Assembly: GCF_000876015.1 (NCBI RefSeq)
Contig: NZ_BBQM01000015.1
Coordinates: forward strand, 62,001 to 126,000
Length of the DNA stretch: 64,000 nt
Direction of reading: 5' to 3'
Origin: Cupriavidus basilensis
GTDB taxonomy: Bacteria; Pseudomonadota; Gammaproteobacteria; Burkholderiales; Burkholderiaceae
Numbering within the stretch: position 1 is the first letter of the stretch; each line of letters starts with the position of its first letter. The position numbers and the translations under genes were made by a program. Positions 57,001-64,000 of this stretch are shown here, piece by piece. The notes below the pieces were generated by a model that worked only from the letters and a program-made list of their open reading frames with translations, had not been told where the DNA came from and searched no databases.

Positions 57001-57546
57001 GGCCTGACGGCCTACGCGCCGCTGGCCTGCGTGGATCAGAAGCGCCTCGAGGACGGCACGCTGGGCCCGATGCGCGTGCTGCACTATCACACCGATGGCG
57101 CCGGCACCGCCGTGGCGCTCACCGACGAGAGCGGCGAGCCGGTCTGGCGCGGCCGCTACAAGGCCTGGGGCGGACTGGCGCCGTCGACCGGCCTGCGCGA
57201 GCAGGCGCGGCAGCCGCTGCGCTTCGCGGGGCAATACGCGGACGAGGAAACCGGACTGCATCTCAATGGCGCGCGCTTCTACGATCCCGACGCCGGCCGT
57301 TATCTGAGCCCCGACCGCACCGCGCCGGCCGGCGCGAGCCCGTACCGCTACGTGTTCAATCCGCTGACCGGCGGCAATCCGGACGGGCATGCGGTGCAAA
57401 TGGCGCGCATGCAGCCATGCGCGCCCGCGCTCCGGATGTCAGGCCTCGACCGCCTGCTCTATCCGTCCCAGTTGCTCACCGGCATCGTCGAGCAGTTCGA
57501 CGACGTAGCTGGCGGGAAGCTGCCCGAGCCCGGAGGTGAAGATTAG
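54055..57546 (+). CDS. Rhs-repeat protein without a C-terminal toxin domain
   Basis: An 1163-residue Rhs protein. The N-terminal region (LCETVDMTTGAKICLPWNEA, LPITWNRFYSSLLPGGGLLG) is the usual start of Rhs cores, followed by many YD repeats (EYDARGQLARCVEPGG, FDYDRRGALLRCVSDD) and the core end FYDPDAGRYLSPD. After SPYRYVFNPLTGGNPDG only about 48 residues remain, where a toxin normally starts. The last 36 codons overlap the glycosyltransferase gene antisense. No immunity-like gene follows. ATG 54055 has AAGGAG. It is likely a truncated or toxin-lost Rhs. Confidence 0.9.
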   Translation: MSGIGGLGGVLAGLEGVVLESLEVAPPAGRFRHQPGDLAGRYGARRALSGLLCETVDMTTGAKICLPWNEADFALPGRLPITWNRFYSSLLPGGGLLGPGWRSPWEVTLARVHDRLVYTDEQGRALSVPAPARGAQVIVSAEQLHIACLPDGRMVVADLTPRYRVFGDFDARGVARLKYVEDIHQHRIGCIWDEAGRLLRMRGTCGHELRLHYAQASSRLTGIECVDGGAAGFLARYGYDAHGQLAEVRNRLGDVVRRFAYAGGRMVEETGPLGHVTRYVWQPVGGAQRVAERITSDGAHERCTYRIENRTSQAVDVFGHAAHWQYDTCGRVRAHVGFDGRRHVFEYNDAGWPVMLALPGERRLRAVYDNLGRVTQEIDPLGAECSRVYAFATGKLVSIRHDDGRTWLWQRNDRLQAVRRQSPRHGITQIRHEEQDGGLSEHRTDEQGQATVLEYDARGQLARCVEPGGRATAYGRDAAGHVVSVIDAQGALTRIEPDRLGRPLVVTLPDGREERHAWNAAGQPVSWTGADGQTRHWHRDARGNVVRAVDEEGHVTLHEYDAHGRRTRTAGSNGAIQQLAWDPAGHLQSVTDADGVRREFAYAAAGTLGQVTATAGALARTETFDHDALGRLVSRETQHARYRFIYTRRGLPEAVGYEPTEAGRALGLEPDTIRFEYDALGRMTAEHGANGTLTYLYDAAGRATEVTLPHGQTVKTEHDEAGAPALLGLGSGQDMHGIAAFQHDAMRRCVLRSQGALYLHTHYTETGWPLRWFAMTAVPGENGEMAPGEVLQWRELQYSTAGNLARLDDRYDGRIHFDYDRRGALLRCVSDDLGIEYFTWDGAGNLLDTPRAGWQPAIYADHRLLECRGYRYEFDAWGQVTGKHGAAGALSLEWDAEGRLVAARQRDSVVRYRYDALGRCIRRSAGPAEPGLAGLQGLPGLPGSLFGGAQDEATQLVWQGGRLAQERTGDSIRTYLYQPAADGLTAYAPLACVDQKRLEDGTLGPMRVLHYHTDGAGTAVALTDESGEPVWRGRYKAWGGLAPSTGLREQARQPLRFAGQYADEETGLHLNGARFYDPDAGRYLSPDRTAPAGASPYRYVFNPLTGGNPDGHAVQMARMQPCAPALRMSGLDRLLYPSQLLTGIVEQFDDVAGGKLPEPGGED

Positions 57547-58797
57547 GTTGCGGTCGAACCACTCGCCGCGCATGGCCTGGCCGAATTCCTCGGCCTCCAT
57601 GACGCGATGGTGCAGCACGCTGCCTGTGGCGTCATGGACGGTCATGCGGCAGGTGTGGACTTTCGTCGATGCCGCGTTCATTGTCTTCCGATGCAGGCAC
57701 AGGCGCAGCTCGTTCGAGCGTACCAGCGATGCCTTCCACTCCGCTTCGGTGCCACGCGCCGGCACCATTCCCTGCGCCGGCGGCGCGGCCTCGAGGGTCG
57801 CGCGCTGCACGCCGCGATGGGTGAAATCGATGCCCGCGTAGGTCTCGTACTCGGCGAGCGTGCGCTCGCTGCCCAGTCCGTACGGGCCGAATTCGGCGTC
57901 GCCGCGCGGCTCGCCGTCGATGCCGAACAGCGCGCGATTGCGCTGGTACGACATATTGTCGCGTTCCCCCCAGTACATCGGAATCGCGCCGTCGGCCTTG
58001 GCCTGCGCCGAGTGGTCGTCCCAGATCTTGGTGCGGCCCTTGCGCGTGTACTCGTGCCAGGCGATCAGCCGATGCGGGTGATAGAGATCGTAGCCGTGGG
58101 TATAGGCGCGCGCGGCGATCGAGATTTCCTCGCCAAGGAAGAAATACTGCGGATCATGTTGCACCTCGACCGAGAAACTCCCGTCGGCGAACGTGAAATG
58201 GCCACTGTAGAAGCGCGCCGGAACGGGTTGCCGCGGTGTCGCGTGCGACAGCCGGGCCGGGCAAAAGACCACCACGCCCCGCTTGCTGAAGTGGCTGAAG
58301 CGCATTTCGAGCTGGTTCTGGCGGCGCCCGCCGGGATCGTCGTGCGGAAAATACGACGGCAGGTATGCCGTGAGGACCGGCTTGGGGCTGGCCGCGCGCA
58401 GCGACTCCAGCATGTCGGTCAACTGGCTGTCCCAGCCATCGACGAAGCGGTGGTGCGAGTCGAGCTGCAGCGTGTAGCGCTCGGCGCGGTACTGCTGCTG
58501 GATCAGGTTGCGCGCCCAGCAGGCGCCCTGCGATGCCATGTGCGGCACGTCGATCAGTTCGATCGACGCATCGCCATAGGCCAGCGTATGGACCGTGTGC
58601 TGGCCGCTGGCATCGAGGCGCCACTTGGCGAAGCCGCGCGCGAAGAATTCGCTGACGGTCTCGTGCAGCGCGTGCTGCCAGCACACGACGATGCGCAGCA
58701 TGTCGGGCCGGTCCGCGCGTTCGATCAGGTCGCGCAGCGTCGGGATCAGCTCGGGGTCCCGGTAGCTGGCCATCTGGACAAAAATCGTGGGTTTCAT
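57439..58797 (-). CDS. GlcNAc-type glycosyltransferase (PF11397-like)
   Basis: A 452-residue cytoplasmic glycosyltransferase. MKPTIFVQMASYRDPELIPTL begins a GT-A fold; DSHHRFVDGWDSQ is the metal/nucleotide site (DxH instead of DxD), and QNQLEMRFSH, YFFLGEEISIAARAYTHGYDLY match the eukaryotic Skp1 GlcNAc-transferase-like family found also in bacteria. A C-terminal 100-residue extension (RLCLHRKTMNAASTKVHTC...) looks like a separate beta-rich domain. It is 38 bp after the adhesin on the same strand; its 3' end overlaps rhs. Its substrate may be a surface or T6SS protein. Confidence 0.8.
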   Translation of the reverse strand: MKPTIFVQMASYRDPELIPTLRDLIERADRPDMLRIVVCWQHALHETVSEFFARGFAKWRLDASGQHTVHTLAYGDASIELIDVPHMASQGACWARNLIQQQYRAERYTLQLDSHHRFVDGWDSQLTDMLESLRAASPKPVLTAYLPSYFPHDDPGGRRQNQLEMRFSHFSKRGVVVFCPARLSHATPRQPVPARFYSGHFTFADGSFSVEVQHDPQYFFLGEEISIAARAYTHGYDLYHPHRLIAWHEYTRKGRTKIWDDHSAQAKADGAIPMYWGERDNMSYQRNRALFGIDGEPRGDAEFGPYGLGSERTLAEYETYAGIDFTHRGVQRATLEAAPPAQGMVPARGTEAEWKASLVRSNELRLCLHRKTMNAASTKVHTCRMTVHDATGSVLHHRVMEAEEFGQAMRGEWFDRNLIFTSGLGQLPASYVVELLDDAGEQLGRIEQAVEA

Positions 58798-58834
58798 TTC
58801 ATGAGATGCGGTGATGAGAAGGGAAGGTGTTCGT

Positions 58835-59860
58835 TCACAGGATGCTCAGCGTGACGGTCGCCGTGGCCTGGATCTGGCCGGCCGTGGGGGTCCGGCTGCC
58901 GACCCGCAGCACCGTGGCGTCGAGCGAGAAGCTGGACGCCATCGCGCCATACGGCTCGTGTATGAGCGCGCTGTTGCTGTCGTTGGGCTTGAGGACGTAG
59001 GACGTGCTCCGGTCCGCCAGCCGGATCGCCAGGTTGGTGGCGCCGGTGTTGCGGATGAAGCGGGGATCGTCGCCGTCGGGCGTGCCGGCCAGCGTGGCGG
59101 TGATCGTGGCGGGCGGGGTCGGGCCGGAGCAGCGCACGGTGAAATCGACCTGCCGCGTGGGGCCCGCGGTGGTGGAGACGTCGGCCGGGCCGAACGGACC
59201 GAAGTCGATGTTCAGCGTGCTGCTGTCGACATGACACTTCGGCAGGACCTTGAGTTCGATGCTGTTGACGCTGATGTGCCCGAGTGCCGGAGCAGGCAGG
59301 TCGCCGTAGAAGGTGGCAACCGTTCCCAGATTCACCACCGACCGGCTCGGCATGTTGTTGCCGGTCTTGATCAGCTCCATGCGGTATACCGCCCCGGCAT
59401 TGATGTTGTAGTACACACTGCTGCTGCCTGCCCACGGGAGCGCGACCGGCATGACGTCGACACGCCCGTTGTTGGGGCGCTGATAGCTGAGCCGGAAGCC
59501 GACGCCGGGGATGCCGGTGTCATAGATTTTCTGTCCCAGCACGGAAAGCGTGAACGGTGCGAAGAACCCGTAGTTGATTGTCCCGGACGGAGTGATGCAG
59601 ATGGCAAACCGGAGCCGGTCGTCCATTCTGTATTCGCCTGTCGCGATCGTTTCGCCGATGCCGAGGTCGGGATCGACCTCGGCCGGCCCCGGGAAGTTGA
59701 TCTGGAACGACGAATACGCCTGGGCTCTGATACCTTCGACGTTGACCGAGTAGTCGATCTCCGGCTGCGTCATCGGCCGGCATTCGGCGAAGGCGCCCGG
59801 CGATGCGGCGAGCAGGCCGGCGGCGGACAGGGAGGCCAGTAGCGCGAAAGGTCTTTTCAT
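58835..59860 (-). CDS. Two-domain fimbrial tip adhesin
   Basis: A 341-residue exported protein with a signal peptide (1-25, GAFAECRP). The N-terminal half (about 26-200) has no pilin pattern and is likely a receptor-binding domain. The C-terminal half is pilin-like (LPKCHVDSSTLNIDFGPFG, VDFTVRCSG, a disulfide pair, TATVTLSIL end), as in FimH-type tip adhesins. It lies with tssA upstream, 105 bp away, and not in the fimbrial operon at 33-38 kb, although that operon has no adhesin. Confidence 0.88.
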   Translation of the reverse strand: MKRPFALLASLSAAGLLAASPGAFAECRPMTQPEIDYSVNVEGIRAQAYSSFQINFPGPAEVDPDLGIGETIATGEYRMDDRLRFAICITPSGTINYGFFAPFTLSVLGQKIYDTGIPGVGFRLSYQRPNNGRVDVMPVALPWAGSSSVYYNINAGAVYRMELIKTGNNMPSRSVVNLGTVATFYGDLPAPALGHISVNSIELKVLPKCHVDSSTLNIDFGPFGPADVSTTAGPTRQVDFTVRCSGPTPPATITATLAGTPDGDDPRFIRNTGATNLAIRLADRSTSYVLKPNDSNSALIHEPYGAMASSFSLDATVLRVGSRTPTAGQIQATATVTLSIL

Positions 59861-59965
59861 GGCTGGAAGGGAGTGAGATGGGAACGGCGTGGAAACGAGG
59901 CGGGTCCGGGGCGGAAACCCGCGCGGAAGTCGGGGGCGCTGGATAAACGGGAAGGCCGGCCCGGA

Positions 59966-61063
59966 CTACGCATCGACGGCGTCCCACAGCGGCAGCAGGT
60001 CGGCGGGGATGATGTGGGCCAGCTCGGAGAAGCGCTTGCCGACCATGCGCTCGGCCTGCCGCAGCAGCACGATGACCGGGCTGCTCGGCTCGTTCTCCTC
60101 GAACCACAGGCGCGTGTCGCGGATCGCGGCGAGCGCCTGCCAGCGGTCGGCCGGCGGGCCGGCGCAAGGGCGCGGCGCGTCCGCGGGACCGGCGGCTGCC
60201 GGCAGCGCGGGCGCCGCCGGCGGGGCCGCCCGCGTGTCCGGCGCATTGGGCGCATCCGCCGTGTCGCCCGTGTCCGGCATGTCCGCCGCCGGCGCGGGAA
60301 GTCCGGCGGGCTGGGCCGCCGCCGCGTGGGGCGATTCCAGGCTGGCCGGCGCGAATGGCTGCAGCAGCTTCGTCAGCGCGCCGAGGTCGGGCGCGTCGGC
60401 GCCGAGCGTTTCCCGGCTCCACGCATCGAGTTCGGCGGCGCTCCGCTGCGCCTCGGCGAGCGCCACCACGGCCGGGTCGCGCCTGGCCCACAACTCGCGC
60501 AGCAGCCGGCTGGCCGATTCCGGCGCCAGAGCGTCCTTCTGGCGCGGCACGGCGAAGGCCTTCTCGATGTCGCGCAGCTGCAGTTGCAGCCCCGCCGTCT
60601 TGGGCAGCGGGATGTCGCGCGCGTCGGCCAGCGCGCCGTCGGCGTCGGCCAGTGCGGCGATGGCGTTGGCGCACACCACGGGGTCGGGCTCGCCCTCGAA
60701 GAACGGCACCGGGTGGAGCGCGTCGCCGTAGCGGTCGAGCATGGCCTTGAGCAGCGCGAGGCTGTCGCGCAGGCCGGCCGCGCCGCCCTGGCGGGTGCGG
60801 CAGCGGGCCAGGATCACGGCCAGGCGGATGTCCTTGGTCCGCAGCAGCAGCGCGCGGCAGTCGCGCTCGGCCTCGGCCCAGTTGGCGGGCTGGGGCGCGT
60901 CGACGAAATCGCCGTACTGCGCGTCGGCCCGCGGCGCGATGGCGGCCTGCAGCATGACGAAGGCGGGATCGTATTCGAGGTCCGGGCCGCACGGCGCGTC
61001 GGCCGAGACGGGTTCCAGAAGATCGGCGTAGCGCAGCGCCGCGGCCGGCGTGTTCGCGTTCAT
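59966..61063 (-). CDS. tssA: T6SS assembly protein TssA
   Basis: A 365-residue TssA with the ImpA N-terminal domain (residues 10-140; RYADLLEPVSADAPCGPDLEYD, DIRLAVILARCRTRQGGAAGL). A variable Ala/Pro/Asp-rich linker (about 250-305) leads to a short C-terminal region FEENEPSSPVIVLLRQAERMVG, which classes it with short-tailed TssA. It cooperates with baseplate and tail polymerisation. It starts 19 bp after tssG. Confidence 0.93.
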   Translation of the reverse strand: MNANTPAAALRYADLLEPVSADAPCGPDLEYDPAFVMLQAAIAPRADAQYGDFVDAPQPANWAEAERDCRALLLRTKDIRLAVILARCRTRQGGAAGLRDSLALLKAMLDRYGDALHPVPFFEGEPDPVVCANAIAALADADGALADARDIPLPKTAGLQLQLRDIEKAFAVPRQKDALAPESASRLLRELWARRDPAVVALAEAQRSAAELDAWSRETLGADAPDLGALTKLLQPFAPASLESPHAAAAQPAGLPAPAADMPDTGDTADAPNAPDTRAAPPAAPALPAAAGPADAPRPCAGPPADRWQALAAIRDTRLWFEENEPSSPVIVLLRQAERMVGKRFSELAHIIPADLLPLWDAVDA

Positions 61064-61081
61064 GCGTGAAAATCTCCGAGG

Positions 61082-62125
61082 TCAGGCACAGTATTTCTCC
61101 GGCTCGAACACCATGCCGACGACCGGCAGGTCGTCCAGCGATTCGCCGAGCCAGGTGGAGTAGCCGAGCCGCTGCGCGGCGTCGGCGCGCGCCGGCGGCG
61201 CCGCGCGCGGCTTGACCAGCAGCTTGATTTCCCAGTCGTATTCGTAGCCGACGAAGGCGCGCACCCAGTCGACCAGCGTGGGCAGGTCGTCGCCGTGCGG
61301 CGTGAGGCGCAGGTACTGGTCCAGGTCCAGCGGGCCGATCACCAGCCGGAACTTGTGCTGGCAGTCGGGCACCATCTCGCCGAGCATGGCGCCCTCGCAC
61401 ACGATCGAGGACTCGGCCGGCGCGCCCAGCCGGGTGCGCTCCGGCCCGGCGACGCGGATCCAGTGCGCGACGTATTCGTCGACCGCCACCGGCACGCCGA
61501 AATAGTGGGACAGCGTGGCCGCCAGTCCGTCCGGGTTGCGCGCCTCGCGCACCAGGTGGGCCGAGGCGGCGTAGCGCGCGTGGGTCGGCGGATGGGTCAG
61601 CGCCGCCTCGGCGGTGTCCGTGCCCATCAGGCTGCCGACGTAGAACGAGAACGCCTCGTCGTCGGGGCGGTCGAGCGAGACGGTGGCCTGCGACGCGGCC
61701 CAGGCGCGGTAGAACAGCGTGAGCGCGCGCTGGTGGAACAGGTTGGCGAACGCGCTCAGCGTGTGGTCCTGGTGGCTCTCGGCGCGGGTGTAGGCCAGCT
61801 CCGTCATGTGCAGCGGCAGCGGCCCCTGCGGCCCCCACAGCCCGAGGCCGAACAGGCGGATGTCCAGGTGGCCGCCGCGCACGTCCAGCGCGGCGATCTC
61901 GCGCGGCGCGAAGGCCAGCGAAGGCTGCTGGCCGATGCGGAACGGTTCCTGGCCCGGCAGGCTCGCCGTGCCCGGCAGCGGCATGCCGGGCGCGCGCGCG
62001 GAGATCGCGCGCAGCAGGCCGAGGAAGCTGGACTGCCACGGCGCGCGCTCGTCGAACCACGCGCGCAGCGCGTCGGGATGGATCGGGGAGCCGGCGTCGA
62101 CCGGATGCGGGGTGGGCGCGTGCAT
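61082..62125 (-). CDS. tssG: T6SS baseplate subunit TssG
   Basis: A 347-residue TssG. The start after TssF's stop is two bases away. LRAISARAPGMPLPGTASLP..., FNLFHQRALTLFYRAWAAS-like segment (NLFHQRALTLFYRAW) and LGTRLGAPAESSIVC-type stretches are those of TssG. It forms the baseplate wedge with TssF, TssE and TssK. Confidence 0.95.
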   Translation of the reverse strand: MHAPTPHPVDAGSPIHPDALRAWFDERAPWQSSFLGLLRAISARAPGMPLPGTASLPGQEPFRIGQQPSLAFAPREIAALDVRGGHLDIRLFGLGLWGPQGPLPLHMTELAYTRAESHQDHTLSAFANLFHQRALTLFYRAWAASQATVSLDRPDDEAFSFYVGSLMGTDTAEAALTHPPTHARYAASAHLVREARNPDGLAATLSHYFGVPVAVDEYVAHWIRVAGPERTRLGAPAESSIVCEGAMLGEMVPDCQHKFRLVIGPLDLDQYLRLTPHGDDLPTLVDWVRAFVGYEYDWEIKLLVKPRAAPPARADAAQRLGYSTWLGESLDDLPVVGMVFEPEKYCA

Positions 62126-62127
62126 GG

Positions 62128-64000
62128 CTACACCGCCCCGCGGCCGCCCATGCGGGCCTTCCAGCGCGTGACGAGGCCGCGCTGCATCGAGCGCAGCTCG
62201 GTCTCGGTGAAGACGTTGATCGACACGTGGCGCGCCAGGTAGTGCTCCAGCACCAGCCCGAACAGGTAGGGGCTGACGCCGGAGAAGCCGGTCTCGTCCA
62301 CGGTCAGCTCGCAGCGCACGCCGCGCCCGTAGACCAGCAGCCCGTGGCCGGGCAGGCGCCGCACCACGGGTTCGGTGCGCGCGCCGACCAGGCTGTCGAT
62401 CTGCGCGGCCTGCTCGTGGTCGCCGCTGCCGACGAACAGCCGCAGCATGTTGCGCAGCGCCTGCCCGCCGTCGGCGTGGTCGAGCTCGGCCAGCGGCATG
62501 TAGTTGAAGCTGAGCTGGCGGATCAGCCGCCAGGCGGTCTCGCCGGCGGCGTAGGGCTCGCGCGGCACGCTCGGCGCGTGCACCAGGCTCACGCCCTCGA
62601 TCGGCACCGATTCCTGCATGGTCAGGTCGCTGACGCCGTTGCGCGGGATCAGCCGGGGCAGGTCGCGGTTGGTGACCCAGGCCTCCACCGACAGGTAGCG
62701 GATGTCGTCGGCGTAGGGCGCCTCGGCCTGGTCGACCAGCGAGACGAAGACCTCGGTGCCGATGTACGGCGTGCGCGTGCCGTACTTGCGCACGTTGGCC
62801 GACAGCGTGCGCCGCTCGCGCAGGATGGAGAAGTAGCGGCCGTAGTTGCCGGTGTCGCTGTGCAGGGTCTGGTACAGCGGGTTGAAGACCACCTCGTTCG
62901 AGGTCTGCGCCTTCTGGCCGAACACGCGCGACACCGAGAAGACCTCATAGTCGAGCGGGCGGCTGCGGTCGGGCACCAGGTGGAAGGCGGTCAGCGCGCG
63001 GTTGATCTCGACGCGGTCGGTCCGCTTCGGGAACAGGTTGATGACGGGCGTGCAGAACAGCAGGAAGCGCGCGGCGTCGACGTGCGAGGTCAGGGTCTCG
63101 GGCAGGCGGTCGAGCAGCAGCACGATCTCCGCCTCCCTGCCGTCGATGGCCGACAGGCCGGCGCCGAGCTGCGTCAGCGCGAAGAAATAGAAGCGCTGGC
63201 GGCAGGTGAAATACTCCTGCAGCAGGTTGTGGCCGTGGAAGGTGTTCCACGGCACGGGCAGCAGGCTCTGGTCGGCGCGCAGCCCCTCGAAATCGACCGC
63301 GGCGCTGGACACCACATGACCTTCGCCGCGCGCCGCGCCGAACGCGCGCACCACCGAGGCGACGCTGCCGGCGTGGATCAGCTCGAACAGGTGCGAGGCG
63401 ATGCGCTCGTCGCCGTTGATGTACAGCGGCAGGCGGTCGAGGCCGGCGATCTGCGAGAAGCGGATCTCGCCGACGGTGCGCAGGCGCAGCCGCAGCGCGC
63501 CGCGCAACTGCACGTGGGGCCGCAGGTGGCGCTCGGTGGGCGGCAGGTCGGGCGGGATCGCCGTGAGCTTGGCATCGACGATCTCGATCGGCCAGATGGT
63601 GACGTCGTGGCCGCTGCGAAACTCGCAGGCGGTCTGCTCGCCGGGCGGCACCGCCGAGCGCAGCACGCTGTGGCGCGGCACCTTGAAGCCCTTGCTGAAA
63701 TTGCCCTCGCGCAGGCTCGGCCGCAGGCGCGCCACGCCCATCGACGGCGTGGGCGCCATGTAGTTGGGGTAGGTGACTTCGAGCAGGCGCTGGGTGAAAC
63801 GCGGGAACTCGGCTTCGAGCTTGAGCTGGGTGCGCGCCGACATGAAGCAGAACGCCTCGATCAGGCGCTCCACGAACGGGTCGGCCACCTCGATGCCCTG
63901 CATGCCGAGCCGGCGCGCGATCTTCGGGTGCCGGGCGGCGAATTCGCCGGCCAGTTCCCGCATGTAGGTCAGCTCGCGGTTGTAGTGGTCGAGAAACTGC
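62128..64000 (-). CDS. tssF: T6SS baseplate subunit TssF (5' end cut by window edge)
   Basis: The frame is open through base 64000: before the ATG at 63963 it reads QFLDHYNRELTY, a normal TssF start, so the true start lies just past the edge. About 620 residues are present, nearly all of TssF. Motifs: MRELAGEFAARHPKIARRLG, DPFVERLIEAFCFMSART, LIPRNGVSDLTMQESVPIEG. It pairs with TssG. tssE and tssH/clpV may lie further upstream. Confidence 0.95.
   Translation of the reverse strand, partial: QFLDHYNRELTYMRELAGEFAARHPKIARRLGMQGIEVADPFVERLIEAFCFMSARTQLKLEAEFPRFTQRLLEVTYPNYMAPTPSMGVARLRPSLREGNFSKGFKVPRHSVLRSAVPPGEQTACEFRSGHDVTIWPIEIVDAKLTAIPPDLPPTERHLRPHVQLRGALRLRLRTVGEIRFSQIAGLDRLPLYINGDERIASHLFELIHAGSVASVVRAFGAARGEGHVVSSAAVDFEGLRADQSLLPVPWNTFHGHNLLQEYFTCRQRFYFFALTQLGAGLSAIDGREAEIVLLLDRLPETLTSHVDAARFLLFCTPVINLFPKRTDRVEINRALTAFHLVPDRSRPLDYEVFSVSRVFGQKAQTSNEVVFNPLYQTLHSDTGNYGRYFSILRERRTLSANVRKYGTRTPYIGTEVFVSLVDQAEAPYADDIRYLSVEAWVTNRDLPRLIPRNGVSDLTMQESVPIEGVSLVHAPSVPREPYAAGETAWRLIRQLSFNYMPLAELDHADGGQALRNMLRLFVGSGDHEQAAQIDSLVGARTEPVVRRLPGHGLLVYGRGVRCELTVDETGFSGVSPYLFGLVLEHYLARHVSINVFTETELRSMQRGLVTRWKARMGGRGAV

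Noticed and set aside
54055..57546. Rhs as a complete polymorphic toxin with immunity partner
   Set aside because: No toxin domain after the core and no small gene downstream; the opposite-strand neighbour is a glycosyltransferase.

Overview
The window is GC-rich (roughly two thirds or more by eye) and carries genes typical of a betaproteobacterium of the order Burkholderiales, most likely a Cupriavidus/Ralstonia/Burkholderia relative. The pointers are a complete aerobic benzoyl-CoA (box) pathway, a Bug-family periplasmic binding protein, a monomeric NADP-isocitrate dehydrogenase and a type VI secretion system (T6SS) next to chaperone-usher fimbriae. The genus is an inference. No rRNA, tRNA, CRISPR array, insertion sequence or phage was seen.

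Left part (1-32.4 kb) is metabolic. It opens with a cut-off MFS transporter, a zinc alcohol dehydrogenase and an IclR regulator, then a flavin pair (LLM oxidoreductase, old yellow enzyme) and a class IV aminotransferase. At 6.4-15.9 kb is the box pathway: benzoate-CoA ligase, BoxD and a DUF4863 protein on the minus strand, divergent from boxR, followed by boxC-boxB-boxA. Four TGC-N6-GCA-like sites overlap the apparent boxR and boxC promoters and form a coherent BoxR operator set. At 18.3-26.8 kb lies a second, unassigned CoA-ester catabolic cluster (IclR, Bug receptor, acyl-CoA ligase, citryl-CoA-lyase-like protein, SDR, HpcH/HpaI aldolase, FAH hydrolase, VOC protein, LysR). A TonB receptor/DUF2946 pair and icd follow.

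Right part (33.2-64 kb) is a combined fimbria/T6SS locus. On the plus strand come the fimbrial major subunit, chaperone, usher, minor subunit and, only 33 bp further, a 675-residue DotU-like/OmpA fusion; then tssB, tssC, hcp, tssJ, tssK, tssL (OmpA-fused), tssM, an unknown gene, vgrG, PAAR and rhs. On the minus strand, from the right edge, come tssF, tssG, tssA, a two-domain fimbrial tip adhesin and a GlcNAc-type glycosyltransferase. The adhesin that would complete the fimbria therefore sits inside the T6SS operon, about 21 kb from the other fimbrial genes. tssE and tssH/clpV are not in the window and probably lie beyond the right edge.

The most unusual points are: interleaving of fimbriae and T6SS; a second DotU/OmpA protein with a middle region that looks like a degenerate TssM G domain; a VgrG with a 12 x PEPST tail near a glycosyltransferase; and an Rhs protein that stops at the end of its core with no toxin domain, its 3' end lying antisense within the glycosyltransferase gene.
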